Below, in pieces: positions 21,553-30,664 of a stretch of DNA of 47,114 nt. The stretch spans positions 1-47,114 of the forward strand of contig CAMJMR010000015.1 in NCBI GenBank assembly GCA_946407095.1, written 5' to 3'. Source of the DNA: an uncultured Selenomonadales bacterium. Its GTDB lineage: Bacteria; Bacillota; Negativicutes; Selenomonadales; Selenomonadaceae. The notes below the pieces were generated by a model, which was not told the DNA's origin, searched no databases, and saw only the letters and a program-made list of their open reading frames with translations. The translations under genes were made by a program, and so were the position numbers. How positions within the stretch are numbered: the first letter of the stretch is position 1; each line of letters starts with the position of its first letter.

Positions 21553-24500
21553 ATGAAGATTGCCAAAGTTCGGAAGCGTTCGGGGCAAAAGGTGAATTAC
21601 GACCGCGAAAAGATTTTCAGCGCAATAGCCGGCGCAAATCGTGACGCGTCGACGCCCGCCGACAAACTTTCCAACAGCGACTTGCAACTTGTGACGAATT
21701 CGGTTGAGCAGGCGATATCCGAAAACGAAATTATCGACGTCGAAGCGATTCAAGACCAAGTCGAAAAAAGTTTGATGGCGCACGGTTTCTTCGACGTTGC
21801 CAAGCAGTTCATTGTTTACCGACAAAAACATTCTCAACGGCGCGCCGCGCAGAAAAGGCTTATGACAACCTACCGCGATATTTTCTTCGCCGACAGCGTG
21901 GACATCGACCTCAAGCGCGACAACGCAAATATCAATACCGACGCCTCAATGGGCATCATGCTCAAACTCGGCGCGGAAAGCTCAAAGTACTTTGTCGATA
22001 ACTACGTACTGCCCGAAGAGTTTGTCCAAGCCGACAAGGAAAACTGGATCCATATTCACGATAAAGACTTTTCGCTGATAACGTTCAACTGCTGCCAAAT
22101 CGATTTGCTCAAGCTTTTTCGCGGCGGCTTTTCGACGGGGCACGGCTTCCTTCGCGAGCCCAACTCCATTCGCTCCTACGCGTCGCTTGCTTGTATCGCT
22201 ATCCAGTCTAACCAAAATGACATGTTCGGCGGACAAAGCATAAATGCGTTCGATTATGCGATGGCTGAAGGTGTAAAAAAATCTTTCAGGAAGGCGATAC
22301 GTGACGAGGTAAAACGCGCCTGCAACTTCTGCGGCGTGGAGGCGGCGGGCGAAATTGATTTTAATGTTTGCACTTATTCAGAGGGTGATAACCTTGTCGC
22401 TGTCGACAACTTAATTCAAGTCGTCAGATCGGCTAAGCTGGCGGAGAAAATTTATCGGCAAGCTTGTATCGATGTTGAAGAGGAAACCCATCAAGCCATG
22501 GAGGCACTGATTCACAACTTTAACACGTTGCACAGCAGGGCGGGTGCGCAAGTCCCTTTCAGCTCGATAAACTACGGCATGGACACCAGTCCCGAAGGGC
22601 GCCTCGTGATTCGCGAAGTTCTTAACGCTATCGACGCGGGGCTCGGAAACGGCGAAACGCCCATTTTCCCGATAAGCGTCTTTCAACTTAAGGCGGGCGT
22701 CAATTACAACGTCGGCGACCCGAATTATGATTTGTTCCGCCAAGCCTGCAAAGTCAGCGCAAAGCGGCTCTTCCCCAATTTCGTTTCGCTCGACGCGCCG
22801 TACAATCTTCAATACTACAAGCCCGGCGATTATAACAGTTACGTCGCTACGATGGGGTGCGCGGACGGCGATGAGATTGTCAGCTATCGTTACGGCGGAA
22901 AATTTTTCTGCGAAGGACTCAAACGTCTTTGGGCGCGCTTAAGCGAGTCCGTTCAGCGTCGCGGGATAAGCGAATACGTTCAGCCGAAAGACTTGCAGGT
23001 TTGGGACGCCGACGCCGATAAATTCGTCGACGTCTACACGGCAGTCAAAAATCCCGACCAAGGCAACTGGGTCAGAATAAATTTCGATAACGGCAGGTCA
23101 ATCCTTGTGACGGCCGACCATCCGCTTTATACGGCAAATCGCGGGCGCATTCGCGTTTCCGACTTAAAAATCGGCGATACCGTCAAAGCATTCTACGCCG
23201 CGCCGAACACGGAAGCTAAATCGGAACTCGTTCGCAACGTCGACGAAGCTTACATTTTGGGGCTTATCGTAACGGACGGCTGTTACGACGGCGGCTTGTT
23301 CGTGAGCCTTGACGCCAAAACGGAGGAGTATGTTCTCGAAACATTCACGGAGCGTGTAAAGACTGCTTGGGACAAAGACTGCACCGTCATGCGTCACGAG
23401 CGCGGCGATAAAGGCGATTACTTCATGGTTTACGTCAAAGGCAGCCCTAAAGAATATCAGGAAAGGCTTACCGCGATTTTCGGCGGCTTGCAGAAAAACA
23501 GCAGGCAAATCCCCGCCGATGTTTTCACGGCACCGCGCGAAGTCAGATTGGCATTCCTTGCGGGCATGATTGACGGCGACGGGCAGGATGGCTACAAATC
23601 TAACGTCCAACTCGGCAACACGAACAAAGAGCTTGCTTGGCAACAGTTGGCACTTGCTCAATCGCTCGGCTATCCCGCTAAGCTGTACTTAAATCGATAC
23701 AGCTCCGAACAACCCGAAAAGATTCGTTACCGCGTCGAATTCACGATGTCGGACGAAATTGCCAAACACCTTGCAAGCGCAAAAAAATCTTGCGTCCGGT
23801 GGACTGGCAACGAATCTCGTACAAAGACGCCCGAAATCGTCAGTGTGCGTTCGATTGAATACCTCGGCAGCCTCGACAAGTGCAGTTACGACTTGGAGAC
23901 GGCGACGGATAAATTTACCTTGTCGTTTATCAATTCGGGCAACTGCCGGACGCGTGTCATGTCGAACGTCAACGGGCGCGAAGAATCGGGCAGCAGAGGG
24001 AATTTTGCCTTCGTGACGATTAATTTGCCCAAGCTTGCGCTGGAGGCTAAGGGCGACCTTGAAAAGTTTTTCGCGCTCTTTGACAAGTACATCGCGCTTT
24101 GCCACGATTATCTTTTGTGCCGTCTAAAGACCATTGAGGAAAAGCACGTCTACAATTTCCCGTTCCTTATGGGGCAAGGCGTCTGGATGGATTCGGAAAA
24201 GCTCAAGCCGACCGACAAGATTAAAGACGTCCTTAAGCACGCCAGCTATTCAATCGGCTTTTGCGGGCTCGCGGAGTGTCTTGTTGCGTTGACGGGCAAG
24301 CATCACGGTCAAAGCGACGAGGCACAGGAATTGGGCTTGAAAATAGTCGGCCACCTTCGCGAAAGAACAGACGACTACACCAAGCTTGAGCGGCGGAACT
24401 GGACGACCTTCGGAACGCCCGCCGAATCAACCGCAGGACAATTTCAGCGCTCCAATCGTAAATCTTACGGCATAATTAAGGGCGTGACAGACCGACCTTA

Positions 24501-24834
24501 CATGACGAATTCTAGCCACGTGCCCGTTTACTTCCCGATATGCGCCGGCGACAAGATTCGCATTGAGGCTCCGTACCACGCGCTGTGCAACGCGGGACAT
24601 ATCGCCTACATAGAAATGGACGGCGACCCGACGAAAAATCTTTCCGCGTTCGAGGCATTGGTCAGGGCAATGCACGACGCCGATATGGGCTATTTCAGCA
24701 TAAACCATCCCGTCGACCGCGACCCTGTTTGCGGCTACACAGGCATTATCGCCAACGAGTGCCCGCATTGTCACAGGAAGGAAGTCGAAACAGGAACTTT
24801 CCACATTGAGCGATTGAAGCCTAACGGCAAATGA
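21553..24834 (+). CDS. nrdD: Anaerobic (class III) ribonucleoside-triphosphate reductase with intein
   Basis: Makes deoxynucleotides without oxygen. ATG 21553 (GGAGG 8 bases upstream) gives 1093 residues: ATP-cone (about 1-90), catalytic barrel with NCCQIDL (about 177) and GFSTGHGFL, an intein (436-797), and the rest of the barrel to the Zn-type motif CGYTG..CPHC at the end. Without the intein the protein is 731 residues. The chain stops at HIERLKPNGK, where relatives continue into the glycyl-radical loop (RxTGYL and about 30 residues). No such sequence is seen in any frame before the terminator at 24840, so activity is doubtful as drawn. The activase gene nrdG is not in the window. Confidence 0.9.
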   Translation: MKIAKVRKRSGQKVNYDREKIFSAIAGANRDASTPADKLSNSDLQLVTNSVEQAISENEIIDVEAIQDQVEKSLMAHGFFDVAKQFIVYRQKHSQRRAAQKRLMTTYRDIFFADSVDIDLKRDNANINTDASMGIMLKLGAESSKYFVDNYVLPEEFVQADKENWIHIHDKDFSLITFNCCQIDLLKLFRGGFSTGHGFLREPNSIRSYASLACIAIQSNQNDMFGGQSINAFDYAMAEGVKKSFRKAIRDEVKRACNFCGVEAAGEIDFNVCTYSEGDNLVAVDNLIQVVRSAKLAEKIYRQACIDVEEETHQAMEALIHNFNTLHSRAGAQVPFSSINYGMDTSPEGRLVIREVLNAIDAGLGNGETPIFPISVFQLKAGVNYNVGDPNYDLFRQACKVSAKRLFPNFVSLDAPYNLQYYKPGDYNSYVATMGCADGDEIVSYRYGGKFFCEGLKRLWARLSESVQRRGISEYVQPKDLQVWDADADKFVDVYTAVKNPDQGNWVRINFDNGRSILVTADHPLYTANRGRIRVSDLKIGDTVKAFYAAPNTEAKSELVRNVDEAYILGLIVTDGCYDGGLFVSLDAKTEEYVLETFTERVKTAWDKDCTVMRHERGDKGDYFMVYVKGSPKEYQERLTAIFGGLQKNSRQIPADVFTAPREVRLAFLAGMIDGDGQDGYKSNVQLGNTNKELAWQQLALAQSLGYPAKLYLNRYSSEQPEKIRYRVEFTMSDEIAKHLASAKKSCVRWTGNESRTKTPEIVSVRSIEYLGSLDKCSYDLETATDKFTLSFINSGNCRTRVMSNVNGREESGSRGNFAFVTINLPKLALEAKGDLEKFFALFDKYIALCHDYLLCRLKTIEEKHVYNFPFLMGQGVWMDSEKLKPTDKIKDVLKHASYSIGFCGLAECLVALTGKHHGQSDEAQELGLKIVGHLRERTDDYTKLERRNWTTFGTPAESTAGQFQRSNRKSYGIIKGVTDRPYMTNSSHVPVYFPICAGDKIRIEAPYHALCNAGHIAYIEMDGDPTKNLSAFEALVRAMHDADMGYFSINHPVDRDPVCGYTGIIANECPHCHRKEVETGTFHIERLKPNGK
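22858..23943 (+). other. Intein in NrdD (362 residues, LAGLIDADG endonuclease)
   Basis: The insertion splits the conserved NrdD motif MGCRTRV after MG. The intein starts with Cys (CADGDEIVSYRYGGKF), carries splicing block B (ILVTADHPLYTANRG) and two LAGLIDADG motifs (YILGLIVTDG and FLAGMIDGDG), and ends LSFINSGN before extein Cys+1. The usual penultimate His is replaced by Gly (GN instead of HN), which occurs in some inteins but can slow splicing. It is in frame and uninterrupted, so it looks functional and possibly still able to home. Confidence 0.93.
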
Positions 24835-24839
24835 AAAAA

Positions 24840-24870
24840 CCTCCGTCAGATGTTTGGCGGAGGTTTTTTT
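24840..24870. terminator. Bidirectional terminator between nrdD and the glycosyltransferase array
   Basis: CCTCCG pairs with CGGAGG around a 12-base loop, with A5 before and T7 after. It starts 6 bp after the nrdD stop and touches the stop of the convergent glycosyltransferase gene at 24869, so it serves both sides. Confidence 0.88.
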
Positions 24871-26005
24871 ATCGGCGTTTCAGTTCGGCTTCTAAGGCGG
24901 CGATTCGCTGTTGTGCCAACATAAGTTGCCGCCTGTCTGATTTCATTTCGTTTTCCAGGACGGCGATTCGTCGTTGCGTTCGTAACAGCTGCAGGTGGCG
25001 AACATTCATTTCGCTGAAAAGAAGCGCCGTCAGAGCCGCATTGTCACCGTCGCCCAATGTTTCCCTTAAAAGTTCGTCAAGCTCGTGCGCGGGAATTTTG
25101 GCATAAACCTGCGTCAAATGCCCCAGCATTTCATTGGCAAACGCCTCCGTCAAAAGATGTTTCAAATCGGGGCGGCTCGACAAAAATTCATTATCGCCAA
25201 AAAATTCGTCAAGATGTTCAACGCCGTCCCTAATCATCTTCAGCCAAGAATTTACTTGACGGAGCGTGTCAGAATCTTTGTGAATGAGCGAATCCTCTCT
25301 TTTGCGGTAAAAGTAAATGACGTTCGGAACCAAGACGTATTTTTTCGCGCAACACAGCGCGCAGATTGTAAAAATCATATCGTCCGCCATGACGCCGACC
25401 GCTTTAATTGAGTTTTCGACAATGAAGTCGCGGCGGACAAGCTTGACCCAATAGTTCCAAGTGAGTTTCCTTTGACTGAAAAATTTGATTCGCTCTTCCA
25501 AATTGTCCGCCCAAATCAAAGGCTCGGTCAGAAAAACTTTTTCGCCCGTCACGTAACTGAACGGCTTGAGCTTTTTCCGCAATTCGGCGTCGTTCCAAAG
25601 CCTTGCGGGAACTTCGTAATACTTTTCGCAATGAACAACGTCGGCGTCGAATTTTTTTGCCGCAGTGTAAAGTTCTTCAAGGGCAGTCGGCGCAACGGCG
25701 TCGTCGTTGTCCATGAGGTAAAGATATTCGCCGCGTGAATAATCAATGCCCAAATTTCTGGGCTCGGTGCCGTTGCCGGTATTTTTTTTTGTCTTGAAGT
25801 ACTGAAGCCGCCCGCCGAACTTTTCCGTGTAACTTTCGACAATGGCGGGGCTTGAGTCGGTTGAGCAGTCGTCTACTACGATAACTTCAAAATCTGCGAA
25901 CGTTTGCGCAAGGAGGCTGTCGAGGCATTCGGCGATATATTTTTCGGCGTTGTAGACGGGAATAATCACGGACACGGCGGGGAAGGTGTATTTCTGCGTT
26001 GGCAT
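24869..26005 (-). CDS. GT2 family glycosyltransferase, array member 1
   Basis: A 378-residue GT-A fold glycosyltransferase. The N-terminal catalytic region shows VSVIIPVYNAEKYIAECLDS, VVDDCSTDSS (nucleotide binding) and the metal-binding DNDD (about 97-100) in YLYLMDNDDAV. The C-terminal third is helical and ends in a short coiled coil (RIAALEAELKRR). It transfers a sugar from a nucleotide donor, likely for surface glycan or glycoprotein; donor and acceptor are unknown. It is last of five tandem paralogues, with its own AAAGGAGA ribosome binding site and a 12-bp gap to the previous gene. Confidence 0.88.
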   Translation of the reverse strand: MPTQKYTFPAVSVIIPVYNAEKYIAECLDSLLAQTFADFEVIVVDDCSTDSSPAIVESYTEKFGGRLQYFKTKKNTGNGTEPRNLGIDYSRGEYLYLMDNDDAVAPTALEELYTAAKKFDADVVHCEKYYEVPARLWNDAELRKKLKPFSYVTGEKVFLTEPLIWADNLEERIKFFSQRKLTWNYWVKLVRRDFIVENSIKAVGVMADDMIFTICALCCAKKYVLVPNVIYFYRKREDSLIHKDSDTLRQVNSWLKMIRDGVEHLDEFFGDNEFLSSRPDLKHLLTEAFANEMLGHLTQVYAKIPAHELDELLRETLGDGDNAALTALLFSEMNVRHLQLLRTQRRIAVLENEMKSDRRQLMLAQQRIAALEAELKRR

Positions 26006-26017
26006 AGGGATTCTCCT

Positions 26018-27160
26018 TTAATCTGCGCGGCGCAATTCGGCTTCCAGGGCGGCGATTCGTTCTTGTGCCAAGGTGAGCTGTCGGCGGTCGGATTTCAATT
26101 CGTTTTCCATCACGGCGGCTTTTTGCAGAGTTCTCTTCAGCAACAGCCGATTGATATTCATTGCGCTGAAAATAAAGGCTTTTAGAGCCGGCGTGACGTC
26201 TTCGCCGAATTCTTTCCTTAAAATTTTGTCGAGGGCATACGCGGGAAGTTGCCTGTAGATATGCTCCACATTTCCGACGATTTCCTTTGAGAACATGTCG
26301 AAAAGAAGGTACTTTAAGTCAAGGCGCGACGAAAAAGCCCTTTGCTCATCCAAAAACTTTTCAAAATATCTGAAGCCGTCTTTAAGCATAGTCAAGCGCG
26401 AATGCAAAAATTTTTCGGCGTTATCGCTGTCTTGCCAAAGCAAAGAGCCCGAATGAACGCGATGCATGTAAATGACATTCGGGACGACAAGATACCTTTT
26501 GGCGGAACAAATTTCGCAGATGGTAAAAAGTTTGTCGTCAAGCGCGATGCCTACGAATCTCAATTTGTTTTCCAGAATGAAACTGCGGCGAATGAGCTGA
26601 ACCCATATGCTCCAGGTGAGCCAGCCTTTAGTGAAGTCAACGGCGCGTTGCGCAAAATCTTCGGCAAGCAAAGTCGGCTTTGTTATGAAAATTTTTTCGT
26701 AAGAGGGATGACAGGACGCTTTAAGATTTTTTCTGTACTCGGCGTCGTGATAAAACTTATCGGGGATTTCGAAATTTTTTTCGCAATGGACGACATCGGC
26801 GTCATAATCCTTGGCAAGCGTGTAAAGTTCCTCAAGCGCGGTCGGCGTGACGGTATCGTCGTTGTCCATGAAGTAGAGATATTCGCCGCGCGAATAAATA
26901 ATGCCCAAATTTCGGGGCTCGGTGCCGCTACCGGTATTTTTTTTCGTCTTGAAAAAGCGAAGCCGCCCGCCGAACTTTTCCGCGTAACTTTCGACAACGG
27001 CAGGGCTTGAGTCGGTTGAGCAGTCGTCTACGACGATAACTTCAAAATCCGTGAACGTCTGCAAAAGGAGGCTGTCGAGGCATTCGGCGATATATTTTTC
27101 GACGTTGTAAAGCGGGATAATCACGGACACGGCGGGGAAGGTGTATTTCTGCGTTGACAT
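26018..27160 (-). CDS. GT2 family glycosyltransferase, array member 2
   Basis: A 380-residue paralogue of its neighbours, nearly identical in the first 110 residues (VSVIIPLYNVEKYIAECLDS, VVDDCSTDSSPAVVESYAEK, MDNDDTVTPTALEELYTLAK). The acceptor region from about residue 160 differs more: it has LTWSIWVQLIRRSFILENKL and a Phe/Tyr-rich helix set. The C-terminal coiled coil (SDRRQLTLAQERIAALEAEL) is shared. The start is supported by AAAGGAGAATC upstream of ATG 27160. The pattern of a conserved donor domain and divergent second half fits enzymes using the same sugar donor on different acceptors. Confidence 0.88.
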   Translation of the reverse strand: MSTQKYTFPAVSVIIPLYNVEKYIAECLDSLLLQTFTDFEVIVVDDCSTDSSPAVVESYAEKFGGRLRFFKTKKNTGSGTEPRNLGIIYSRGEYLYFMDNDDTVTPTALEELYTLAKDYDADVVHCEKNFEIPDKFYHDAEYRKNLKASCHPSYEKIFITKPTLLAEDFAQRAVDFTKGWLTWSIWVQLIRRSFILENKLRFVGIALDDKLFTICEICSAKRYLVVPNVIYMHRVHSGSLLWQDSDNAEKFLHSRLTMLKDGFRYFEKFLDEQRAFSSRLDLKYLLFDMFSKEIVGNVEHIYRQLPAYALDKILRKEFGEDVTPALKAFIFSAMNINRLLLKRTLQKAAVMENELKSDRRQLTLAQERIAALEAELRRAD

Positions 27161-27173
27161 GAAAGATTCTCCT

Positions 27174-28316
27174 TTAATCTGCGCGGCACCGCTCGGTTTC
27201 CAGGGCGGCGATTCGTTCTTGCGCCAAGGTGAGCTGTCGACGGTCAGAATTCAATTCGTTTTCCAGTACGGCAATTCGTCGTTGCGCTCGCTTCAGCAAC
27301 ACTTGATAAACATTCATTGCGCTAAAAATGAACGGCATAAAAATCGTATCGTCGTCCTTGAGGAATTCATTTTGCAAAAGCTCGGAAAAAGCATATATCG
27401 GTCGTTGCAAATACACGGCGTCGAAGGCCTCTATCATTTTCTTAAAAAAGGTATCGAACAAAACGTATTTCAAGTCGGGGCGATTGGAAAGCCTTTCGTT
27501 GTCGGCAAAGAACTCGTCAAGATATTCCATGCCGAATTTAATGCATTTAAACCATTTGTTGATTCGCGTGGCGTCGTCTATGTTTTCCGTTGTCACGGAG
27601 TCTTCGCGCACGCGGTAATTGTAAACGGCATTTGGAACTATAACGTATGTCTTGGCGCAACAAAGCTCGCAAATGGTCAGTATCATGTCTTGAGCGACGG
27701 CGTCTTGCAATTTAATCGAATTTTCAACGATAAATTCACGACGAATAAGTTGCGCCCAATAATTCCATATCAGTTTTCTTTCCGCGAACATTCGCGCGCG
27801 TTCGGCAATATCGTCACTTAAAACGGTCGGAGCCGTCACGTTCAAACGCCCTTCGGTAAAATAATTGTCGGGTTTAAGGTTTGCCCGCAAGTCTTTGTTG
27901 TGCCAAATGCTGTCGGGAACGCGATAAAATTTTTCGCAATGAACAACGTCTGCCGAAAATTTTTCTGCAAGCTCGTAAAGTTCCTCAAAGGCTGTCGGCG
28001 TGACGGCGTCATCGGCGTCCAAGAAGTAAAGATATTTGCCGCGTGAAATTTCCAATCCGATATTTCGCGGCATACTTCCGCCGCCGCCGGATTTTTTTTT
28101 CATGCGTGCAAGCTTGAGCCGCCCGCCGAACTTTTCCGCGTAACTTTCGACAACGGCGGGGCTTGAATCGGTGGAACAGTCGTCGACTACGATAACTTCA
28201 AAATCTTGAAACGTCTGCAAAAGGAGGCTGTCCAAGCATTCGCCGATATACTTTTCCGCGTTGTAGAGTGGAATGACTACCGAAACAGCAGGACAGCTAA
28301 ATTTTTGTTCCGTCAC
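27174..28316 (-). CDS. GT2 family glycosyltransferase, array member 3
   Basis: A 380-residue GT2 paralogue with VSVVIPLYNAEKYIGECLDS, VVDDCSTDSS and the metal site as DADD (YLYFLDADDAVTP), a variant of DNDD in members 1 and 2. It has one extra GGG in KKKSGGGGSMPRNIGLE. The C-terminal half (WNYWAQLIRREFIVENSIKL) aligns with the others, and the coiled coil SDRRQLTLAQERIAALE is nearly identical to member 2. Good GGAGG upstream; 13-bp gap to the next array gene. Confidence 0.88.
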   Translation of the reverse strand: MTEQKFSCPAVSVVIPLYNAEKYIGECLDSLLLQTFQDFEVIVVDDCSTDSSPAVVESYAEKFGGRLKLARMKKKSGGGGSMPRNIGLEISRGKYLYFLDADDAVTPTAFEELYELAEKFSADVVHCEKFYRVPDSIWHNKDLRANLKPDNYFTEGRLNVTAPTVLSDDIAERARMFAERKLIWNYWAQLIRREFIVENSIKLQDAVAQDMILTICELCCAKTYVIVPNAVYNYRVREDSVTTENIDDATRINKWFKCIKFGMEYLDEFFADNERLSNRPDLKYVLFDTFFKKMIEAFDAVYLQRPIYAFSELLQNEFLKDDDTIFMPFIFSAMNVYQVLLKRAQRRIAVLENELNSDRRQLTLAQERIAALETERCRAD

Positions 28317-28329
28317 GAAAATCCTCCCT

Positions 28330-29418
28330 TTAAAGATTTACTTCACGCGGCGCAGTTCGTTTTTCCAAGGCGGCGATTCGCTGTTGCGCCTGCAAAAGTT
28401 TCAAGCGATAAACATTCATTGAACTGAAAACAAAAGCGTTTAGAGCAATGTTGCCGTCGTCGCTGAATTCTTTTTGCAAAAGTTCATCGAGGGCAAACAT
28501 CGGGATATTGACATAAATATTAATCAAATGCCCTAAAATTTCTTGTACGAACATATCGAACAAAGCGTATTTGAGATCGGGTCTCTGCGCAAAAAGCTCT
28601 TGTTCACTCAAAAATTCATTAAGGTATCGAACACCTTTTTTCAAAGAAGAAAGTTCCTTGTGAAGAAATGTGGACAATTCCGGGCGCGAATGCATTGCGG
28701 AGCCTTCGCGTTGCCGATAAAAATAAATGACATTGGGCACGACGAGATATTTTTTTGCAGAACAAATTTCGCAAATGGTAAATGCACAGTCTTCAAAGAC
28801 GGGAAGGTTAGCAAACTTGATACTTGTTTCTATTATAAAATTTCTGCGTACAAATTGAATACCCATGCCCCATGTGAGCCAACGTTTGCTGAATTCAGTG
28901 ACGCGAAGAGCAAAATCTTCCGTGAGTAAAGTCGGCGTCGTTATGAAAATTTTTTCGCCTGCAGGCCACGAGCTAGGCTTGAGACTTTTTCTGTATCCGT
29001 CATCATGCCAAAACTTATCGGGGACTTCGTACCATTTTTCGCAATGGACAACGTCGGCGTCGTATTTTTTTGCAAGAGTATAAAGTTCTTCAAGAGCTGT
29101 CGGCGTAACGGCGTCATCGGGATCCATGAAGTAAAGATATTCGCCGCAAGAAAGTTCAATGCCCCTATTACGCGGGGAGCCTGCACTGCCCGAATTTTTT
29201 TTCATACGTGTGAGCTTAAGCCGCCCGCCGAATTTTGACGCGTAACTTTCGACAACGGCGGGGCTTGAGTCGGTTGAGCAGTCGTCTGCGACGATAACTT
29301 CAAAATTTTGAAAGGTCTGCGCAAGGAGGCTGTCCAAGCATTCGCCGACGTATTTTTCGACGTTGTAAAGCGGAATGACAACAGATACTGCAGGGCAGAT
29401 AAATTTTTGTTTCGTCAC
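28330..29418 (-). CDS. GT2 family glycosyltransferase, array member 4, with altered C-terminus
   Basis: A 362-residue GT2 paralogue: VSVVIPLYNVEKYVGECLDS, VADDCSTDSS (V to A change) and DPDD at the metal site (YLYFMDPDDAVTP). The tail reads RIAALEKRTAPREVNL instead of the family RIAALENELRRVK. One base less in the T5 run at 28360-28364 (plus strand) would give exactly ALENELRRVK and a stop, so a single-base insertion has changed the last ten residues. The catalytic part is intact, and activity is probably kept. GGAGG precedes ATG 29418. Confidence 0.85.
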   Translation of the reverse strand: MTKQKFICPAVSVVIPLYNVEKYVGECLDSLLAQTFQNFEVIVADDCSTDSSPAVVESYASKFGGRLKLTRMKKNSGSAGSPRNRGIELSCGEYLYFMDPDDAVTPTALEELYTLAKKYDADVVHCEKWYEVPDKFWHDDGYRKSLKPSSWPAGEKIFITTPTLLTEDFALRVTEFSKRWLTWGMGIQFVRRNFIIETSIKFANLPVFEDCAFTICEICSAKKYLVVPNVIYFYRQREGSAMHSRPELSTFLHKELSSLKKGVRYLNEFLSEQELFAQRPDLKYALFDMFVQEILGHLINIYVNIPMFALDELLQKEFSDDGNIALNAFVFSSMNVYRLKLLQAQQRIAALEKRTAPREVNL

Positions 29419-29439
29419 GAAAATCCTCCTTTTACCGGT

Positions 29440-30565
29440 CTACTTAACGCGGCGCAGTTCGTTTTCCAGGGCACCAATATGTTGGCTTGCGTGCATGAGA
29501 TTCAAACGATGAATGTTCATTGCACTGAAAATAAAGCTCGTTAAGGCGGTATTGTCGCCGCTATCGAATTCCTTGCGCAAAAGTTTATCGAGGTCATACG
29601 GAGGGATTTGAGTGTAAAGCTCGTCCAAGTGCCAAAGCATTTCATTGGTAAGCAAATTGAACAAAATGTACTTCAAATCGGTGCGTTGTGAAAATAATTC
29701 AATGTCGCTCAAAAATTTATCCAGATATTGGAAACCGTCTCGCAACATGCTTAGCCACAAATGAACGTGCTTAGCCGCATCAAATTTCTTGTGAACGAGC
29801 GAATCGTTTCTGTGGCGATAAAAATAAATGGCATTGGGAACCAATACATACTTTTTCGCACAACAAATCTCGCACGTGGTGAAGAGCATGTCATCTGCCA
29901 TTATGCCGACCATTTTTATTGCGTTTTTGATTAAAAAGTCACGTCGGACAAGTTGAATCCAATAGTTAAAAAGAATTTTCCTTTGACCAAAAAAGTTTTA
30001 CACGTTCCTCTATGTTATTCTCCCAAATCCACGGTTCCTGCACAAAAAAATTTTGTCCCATCATACCGAGCGGTTTGAGCTGTTTTCGAATTTCGGCATT
30101 GTACCAAATTTCTTCGGGAACTCTGTAGAATTTTTCGCAATGGACAACGTCGGCGTCGTATTTTTTTGCGAACGAATGCAATTCCTCAAAAGCTGTTGGT
30201 GTAACGGCATCATCGTTGTCCATGAAGTAAAGGTACTCGCCGCGCGAATAAGCCAATCCAAGATTTCTGGGCTCGGTGCCGCTGCCCGTATTCCTGTTCG
30301 TTTGAAAATAACGGAGCCGCCCGCCGAATTTTGGCGCGTAACTTTCGACAACGGCGGGGCTTGAGTCGGTTGAGCAGTCGTCGACAACGATAACTTCAAA
30401 ATTTTGAAAGGTCTGCGCAAGGAGGCTGTCCAAGCATTCGCCGATATACTTTTCTGCGTTGTAGAGTGGAATGACTACCGAAACAGCAGGGCAGGTAAAG
30501 TGCGGTGGGGGGGGGGTAAATGAATTGGACAATTGGCGTATGCGCCCGGATTTGTGTTTTGCCAT
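29440..30565 (-). pseudogene. GT2 family glycosyltransferase, array member 5, frameshifted (possibly phase-variable)
   Basis: First gene of the array. The N-terminal part (29966-30565) has VSVVIPLYNAEKYIGECLDS, VVDDCSTDSS and MDNDD, then stops after FWSKENSF. The second part (from 29914 down to 29440) continues the family in another frame (VGIMADDMLFTTCEICCAKK). Removing one base from the A6 run at 29989-29994 gives VKLFGQRKILFNYWIQLVRR, exactly as in the paralogues. A G10 run (30507-30516) also encodes Pro residues near the N-terminus within a 17-residue extension not found in the other members. These tracts are prime sites for slippage; a sequencing error is the main alternative. Start at ATG 30565 with AAAGGAGA. 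Confidence 0.8.
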
Positions 30566-30604
30566 AAAAATTTCTCCTTTACAAGTTTTGCCGCGTCATT
30601 CGCC

Positions 30605-30633
30605 TTGACAGCTTGAACTTCCTGCCTTAGACT
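30605..30633 (+). promoter_or_regulatory. ychF promoter
   Basis: TTGACA (30605-30610) and TAGACT (30628-30633) with a 17-bp spacer, 31 bp before the ychF start, in the 99-bp divergent gap with the glycosyltransferase array. Confidence 0.7.
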
Positions 30634-30664
30634 GCCTTAAAAACTTTCGGGAGGAAAAATTTTC

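Noticed and set aside
29440-30565. Two separate small glycosyltransferase genes
   Set aside because: Together they align end to end with the 380-residue paralogues, and a one-base change in an A6 tract restores a single frame.
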